15,941 bases of DNA from RGIG7213 sp045545665 (lineage in GTDB: Bacteria > Bacillota > Clostridia > Oscillospirales > CAG-272), in NCBI GenBank assembly GCA_045545665.1, contig JAZQBL010000022.1, positions 1-15,941 of the forward strand. Reading direction: 5' to 3'. The position numbers and the translations under genes are program-made. How positions within the stretch are numbered: position 1 is the stretch's first letter; the number at the start of each line of letters is the position of its first letter. The notes under the pieces were generated by a model, which was given only the letters and a program-made list of their open reading frames with translations, did no database searches and was not told the origin of the DNA. Below, one piece after another: positions 14,509-15,941 of this stretch.

Positions 14509-15060
14509 ATGAAACAGTACAGATGCAAAATATGCGGAGAGATCATTACGTCGGATACGATTCCGGAACAGTGCCCCAGATGCAGAGTTAAGGGTGACGA
14601 CAAATTTGAAGAAATAACAGAAAATAAAATGACGTGGGCAGCAGAACACGTTCTCGGTGTTGCAAAAGACGTTCCCGAAGATATAAAAGACGGCTTGAGA
14701 GCTAACTTTATGGGCGAATGCTCCGAAGTTGGTATGTACCTTGCAATGGCACGTGTTGCCGCAAGAGAAGGCTATCCCGAAATAGCAATGTATTGGGAAA
14801 AGGCAGCTTTTGAAGAAGCAGAGCACGCAGCAAAATTTGCAGAACTCCTCGGAGAAGAGCTTACAGATTCCACAAAGAAAAACCTTGAAATGCGTGTTGC
14901 GGCAGAAAACGGTGCAACTGCAGGTAAGTTCGAACTTGCAAAGAAAGCAAAAGAACTCAACCTCGATGCTATCCACGACACAGTACACGAAATGGCAAGA
15001 GATGAAGCAAGACACGGTAAAGCATTTGCGGGTCTTCTTGAAAGATATTTCGGTAAATAA
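14509..15060 (+). CDS. Rubrerythrin with N-terminal rubredoxin domain (reverse rubrerythrin type)
   Basis: Non-haem iron peroxidase that reduces hydrogen peroxide to water in anaerobes. The 183-residue protein has the domain order of reverse rubrerythrins. A rubredoxin-like Fe(Cys)4 site comes first, with C6-x2-C9 and C22-x2-C25. A ferritin-like diiron four-helix domain follows, with E70/E73, the ExxH at 103-106, E133, and a second ExxH at 166-169. In classical rubrerythrin the rubredoxin part is C-terminal. AAAAGGAG (14493-14500) lies 8 bases before ATG 14509; an in-frame ATG at 14485, overlapping the regulator's stop, is upstream of that site and less likely. It is co-transcribed with the Rrf2 regulator and ends at a strong terminator. 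Electrons probably come from NAD(P)H through an oxidoreductase not encoded here. Confidence 0.94.
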   Translation: MKQYRCKICGEIITSDTIPEQCPRCRVKGDDKFEEITENKMTWAAEHVLGVAKDVPEDIKDGLRANFMGECSEVGMYLAMARVAAREGYPEIAMYWEKAAFEEAEHAAKFAELLGEELTDSTKKNLEMRVAAENGATAGKFELAKKAKELNLDAIHDTVHEMARDEARHGKAFAGLLERYFGK

Positions 15061-15069
15061 TCAAATATT

Positions 15070-15103
15070 AAAGCGGTTCGAGTTGTATCGAACCGCTTTT
15101 TTT
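15070..15103 (+). terminator. Intrinsic terminator after rubrerythrin
   Basis: AAAGCGGTTCG (15070-15080) pairs perfectly with CGAACCGCTTT (15089-15099) around an 8-base loop, followed by Ts to 15103. It starts 9 bases after the stop codon. Confidence 0.95.
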
Positions 15104-15150
15104 GAATAAATATCAGTTGCGTCGTTATGTAAAAAAATACAAAAAAATAC

Positions 15151-15179
15151 TTGAATTTTAATCAGAAATGTGATAAAAT
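15151..15179 (+). promoter_or_regulatory. Probable sigma-A promoter of the surface-protein gene
   Basis: TTGAAT (15151-15156), a 17-base spacer, then TAAAAT (15174-15179) preceded by TGA (extended -10). The predicted leader to ATG 15231 is about 45 bases and AT-rich. Confidence 0.7.
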
Positions 15180-15230
15180 TAACAAGGCGGATTGTTTTAT
15201 ACAATTAATTATATTATAAGGAGATTACTT

Positions 15231-15762
15231 ATGAAGCTTTCACCAAGACGCGTAGTTTCAATTTGTCTTGCCGTAGTGATGGTTATTTCAATTATGCCTT
15301 TCACGGCATACTCGGCTGACTGGATCCCGGCAGACTTTAAGGACTACGTATTTGATGCGGAATACTATGCTTATTTGTATCCCGACGTAGCAAAAGAGTA
15401 CGGCTCGACAGAGGCTGAGCTTTACGCACATTTCCAGGAACACGGAGTTGATCAAAAGAAGAGAGGAAGCCCGACTTTCTCCGTCGATCATTATCTCTAT
15501 TTCAATGCTGACCTTAAAGCACAGTTCGGCACGGACTACAGAGCGGCGCTTTTGCACTACTGCAGCACAAATACCCCCACTACACTGTATCAATCAGCAC
15601 CGAACAAATTTTATGCAGGCTCGTTCGATGCCGTAATATCACGTGATTCCGATACGGCAAACGGCGCATTCAACGTAGGCGTTGCATCAACTGCATCAGA
15701 CTCTGCAAACGGAAAATATAACGTACAGGCTTTGGCGGCTGACATCACCGACACAAAGCAGA
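15231..15762 (+). CDS. Secreted cell-surface repeat protein, 5' part only (3' end lost to an assembly artefact)
   Basis: About 177 residues are trustworthy. A signal peptide (residues 1 to about 28: basic start, hydrophobic core, likely cleavage near AYSA 26-29) directs export. Two related segments follow: FDAEYYAYLYPDVAKEYG...LYAHFQEHG and FSVDHYLYFNADLKAQFG...ALLHYCS. This is the pattern of an aromatic YPDV/NADL repeat seen in many surface proteins of gut Clostridia. After about residue 125 come two short degenerate repeats, DTANGAFNV and DSANGKYNV. There is no catalytic motif; an adhesion or structural role is a guess. AAGGAG (15218-15223) lies 7 bases before ATG 15231, and an in-frame upstream ATG at 15192 is rejected. 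As assembled, the frame continues through a library adapter to a stop at 15855-15857, but the residues after 15762 are artificial. The real gene is expected to be longer. Confidence 0.75.
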
Positions 15763-15847
15763 AAGTCGGAGGCCAAGCGGGTCTTAGGAAGACAACTCTG
15801 CCTTTCAACGCCTTGGCTCACAGAACGACATGGCTACGATCCGACTT
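15763..15847. other. Assembled DNBSEQ/MGI (BGISEQ) library adapter with 10-base barcode: not biological
   Basis: From memory of the published MGI adapter, 15763-15795 is its first part (begins AAGTCGGAGGCC, ends AGGAAGACAA) with one extra G at 15780/15781. Positions 15796-15805 (CTCTGCCTTT) occupy the 10-base barcode slot. Positions 15806-15847 are the second part (contains GGCTCACAGAACGACATGG, ends GATCCGACTT), with a T-to-G difference at 15810. The total is 85 bases against the expected 84. The junctions coincide exactly with the ends of the duplicated flanking 94 bases. Any peptide translated across it is meaningless. Confidence 0.95.
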
Positions 15848-15941
15848 TTCAACGTAGGCGTTGCATCAACTGCACCAGACTCTGCAAACGGAAAATATAA
15901 CGTACAGGCTTTGGCGGCTGACATCACCGACACAAAGCAGA
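15848..15941 (+). repeat. Artefactual second copy of 15669-15762
   Basis: These 94 bases repeat 15669-15762 with a single difference (C at 15875 against T at 15696). The copy begins exactly where the adapter ends and runs to the last base of the window, which is exactly where the first copy meets the adapter. The period of 179 equals 94 insert bases plus 85 adapter bases. This is best read as re-reading of the same short library insert, not a tandem duplication in the genome. Confidence 0.92.

Noticed and set aside
14371..15015. Minus-strand open frame of 214 codons opposite the rubrerythrin gene
   Set aside because: It is cysteine- and phenylalanine-rich and antisense to a gene with clear rubredoxin and diiron motifs; a codon-usage shadow.
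15669..15941. A 179-base direct repeat shifting the frame, as in phase variation or a decaying duplicated gene
   Set aside because: The material between the copies is a library adapter with barcode, and the copy boundaries coincide with the adapter ends, so a laboratory and assembly origin explains everything.
1..15941. CRISPR arrays, tRNA/rRNA genes, insertion sequences, prophage genes or an undescribed defence island
   Set aside because: No regularly spaced repeats, no recognisable RNA genes, no transposase or integrase and no phage genes were seen; the only defence locus is the Type III restriction-modification pair, which is a known system.

Overview
The window reads as a chromosomal contig end from an anaerobic, low-to-medium-GC member of the Clostridia, most likely an uncultured gut Oscillospirales/Ruminococcaceae-type bacterium. 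The basis is the gene order hrcA-grpE-dnaK-dnaJ-prmA under a CIRCE element, the ylxM-ffh-rpsP-khpA order, an Rrf2 regulator next to a rubrerythrin, strong AAGGAGG-type ribosome binding sites, and sigma-A promoters with TTGACA/TATAAT. A species cannot be named from the sequence alone.

Layout. 1-3025: the 3' part of a Type III restriction-modification locus (mod, running in from the left edge, then res, joined by an ATGA overlap). It ends in a hairpin at 3038-3072 that it shares with the convergent next gene. 3091-4149, minus strand: a stand-alone Gfo/Idh/MocA oxidoreductase with its own near-perfect promoter. 4355-11469: a class I heat-shock operon. It starts with a CIRCE operator, then hrcA, grpE, dnaK, a strong hairpin, dnaJ, prmA, an M15 (VanY-like) D,D-carboxypeptidase lipoprotein and a small helical protein of unknown function, and closes at an intrinsic terminator. 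11495-13961: ylxM-ffh-rpsP-khpA (signal recognition particle plus ribosome/RNA-binding genes). Its promoter is flanked by two near-identical 22-bp sites in opposite orientation. 13983-15103: an autoregulated-looking Rrf2 regulator followed by a reverse-type rubrerythrin, a peroxide/oxygen defence pair. 15151-15762: promoter and 5' part of a secreted cell-surface repeat protein.

The last 179 bases are not trustworthy as biology. Positions 15763-15847 match, from memory, the complete DNBSEQ/MGI (BGISEQ) library adapter with a 10-base barcode in its middle. Positions 15848-15941 repeat the 94 bases that precede the adapter. This is what an assembler would produce by walking round a short circularised insert plus adapter. 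The surface-protein frame therefore stops at 15857 only by artefact, and the real gene continues beyond this contig.

The genes are mostly conserved housekeeping and stress functions: chaperones, protein targeting, translation and oxygen defence. I found no CRISPR array, tRNA, rRNA or insertion sequence, and no convincing undescribed multi-gene system. The most interesting biological signal is the paired operator around the ylxM-ffh promoter. The most important technical signal is the assembled sequencing adapter.
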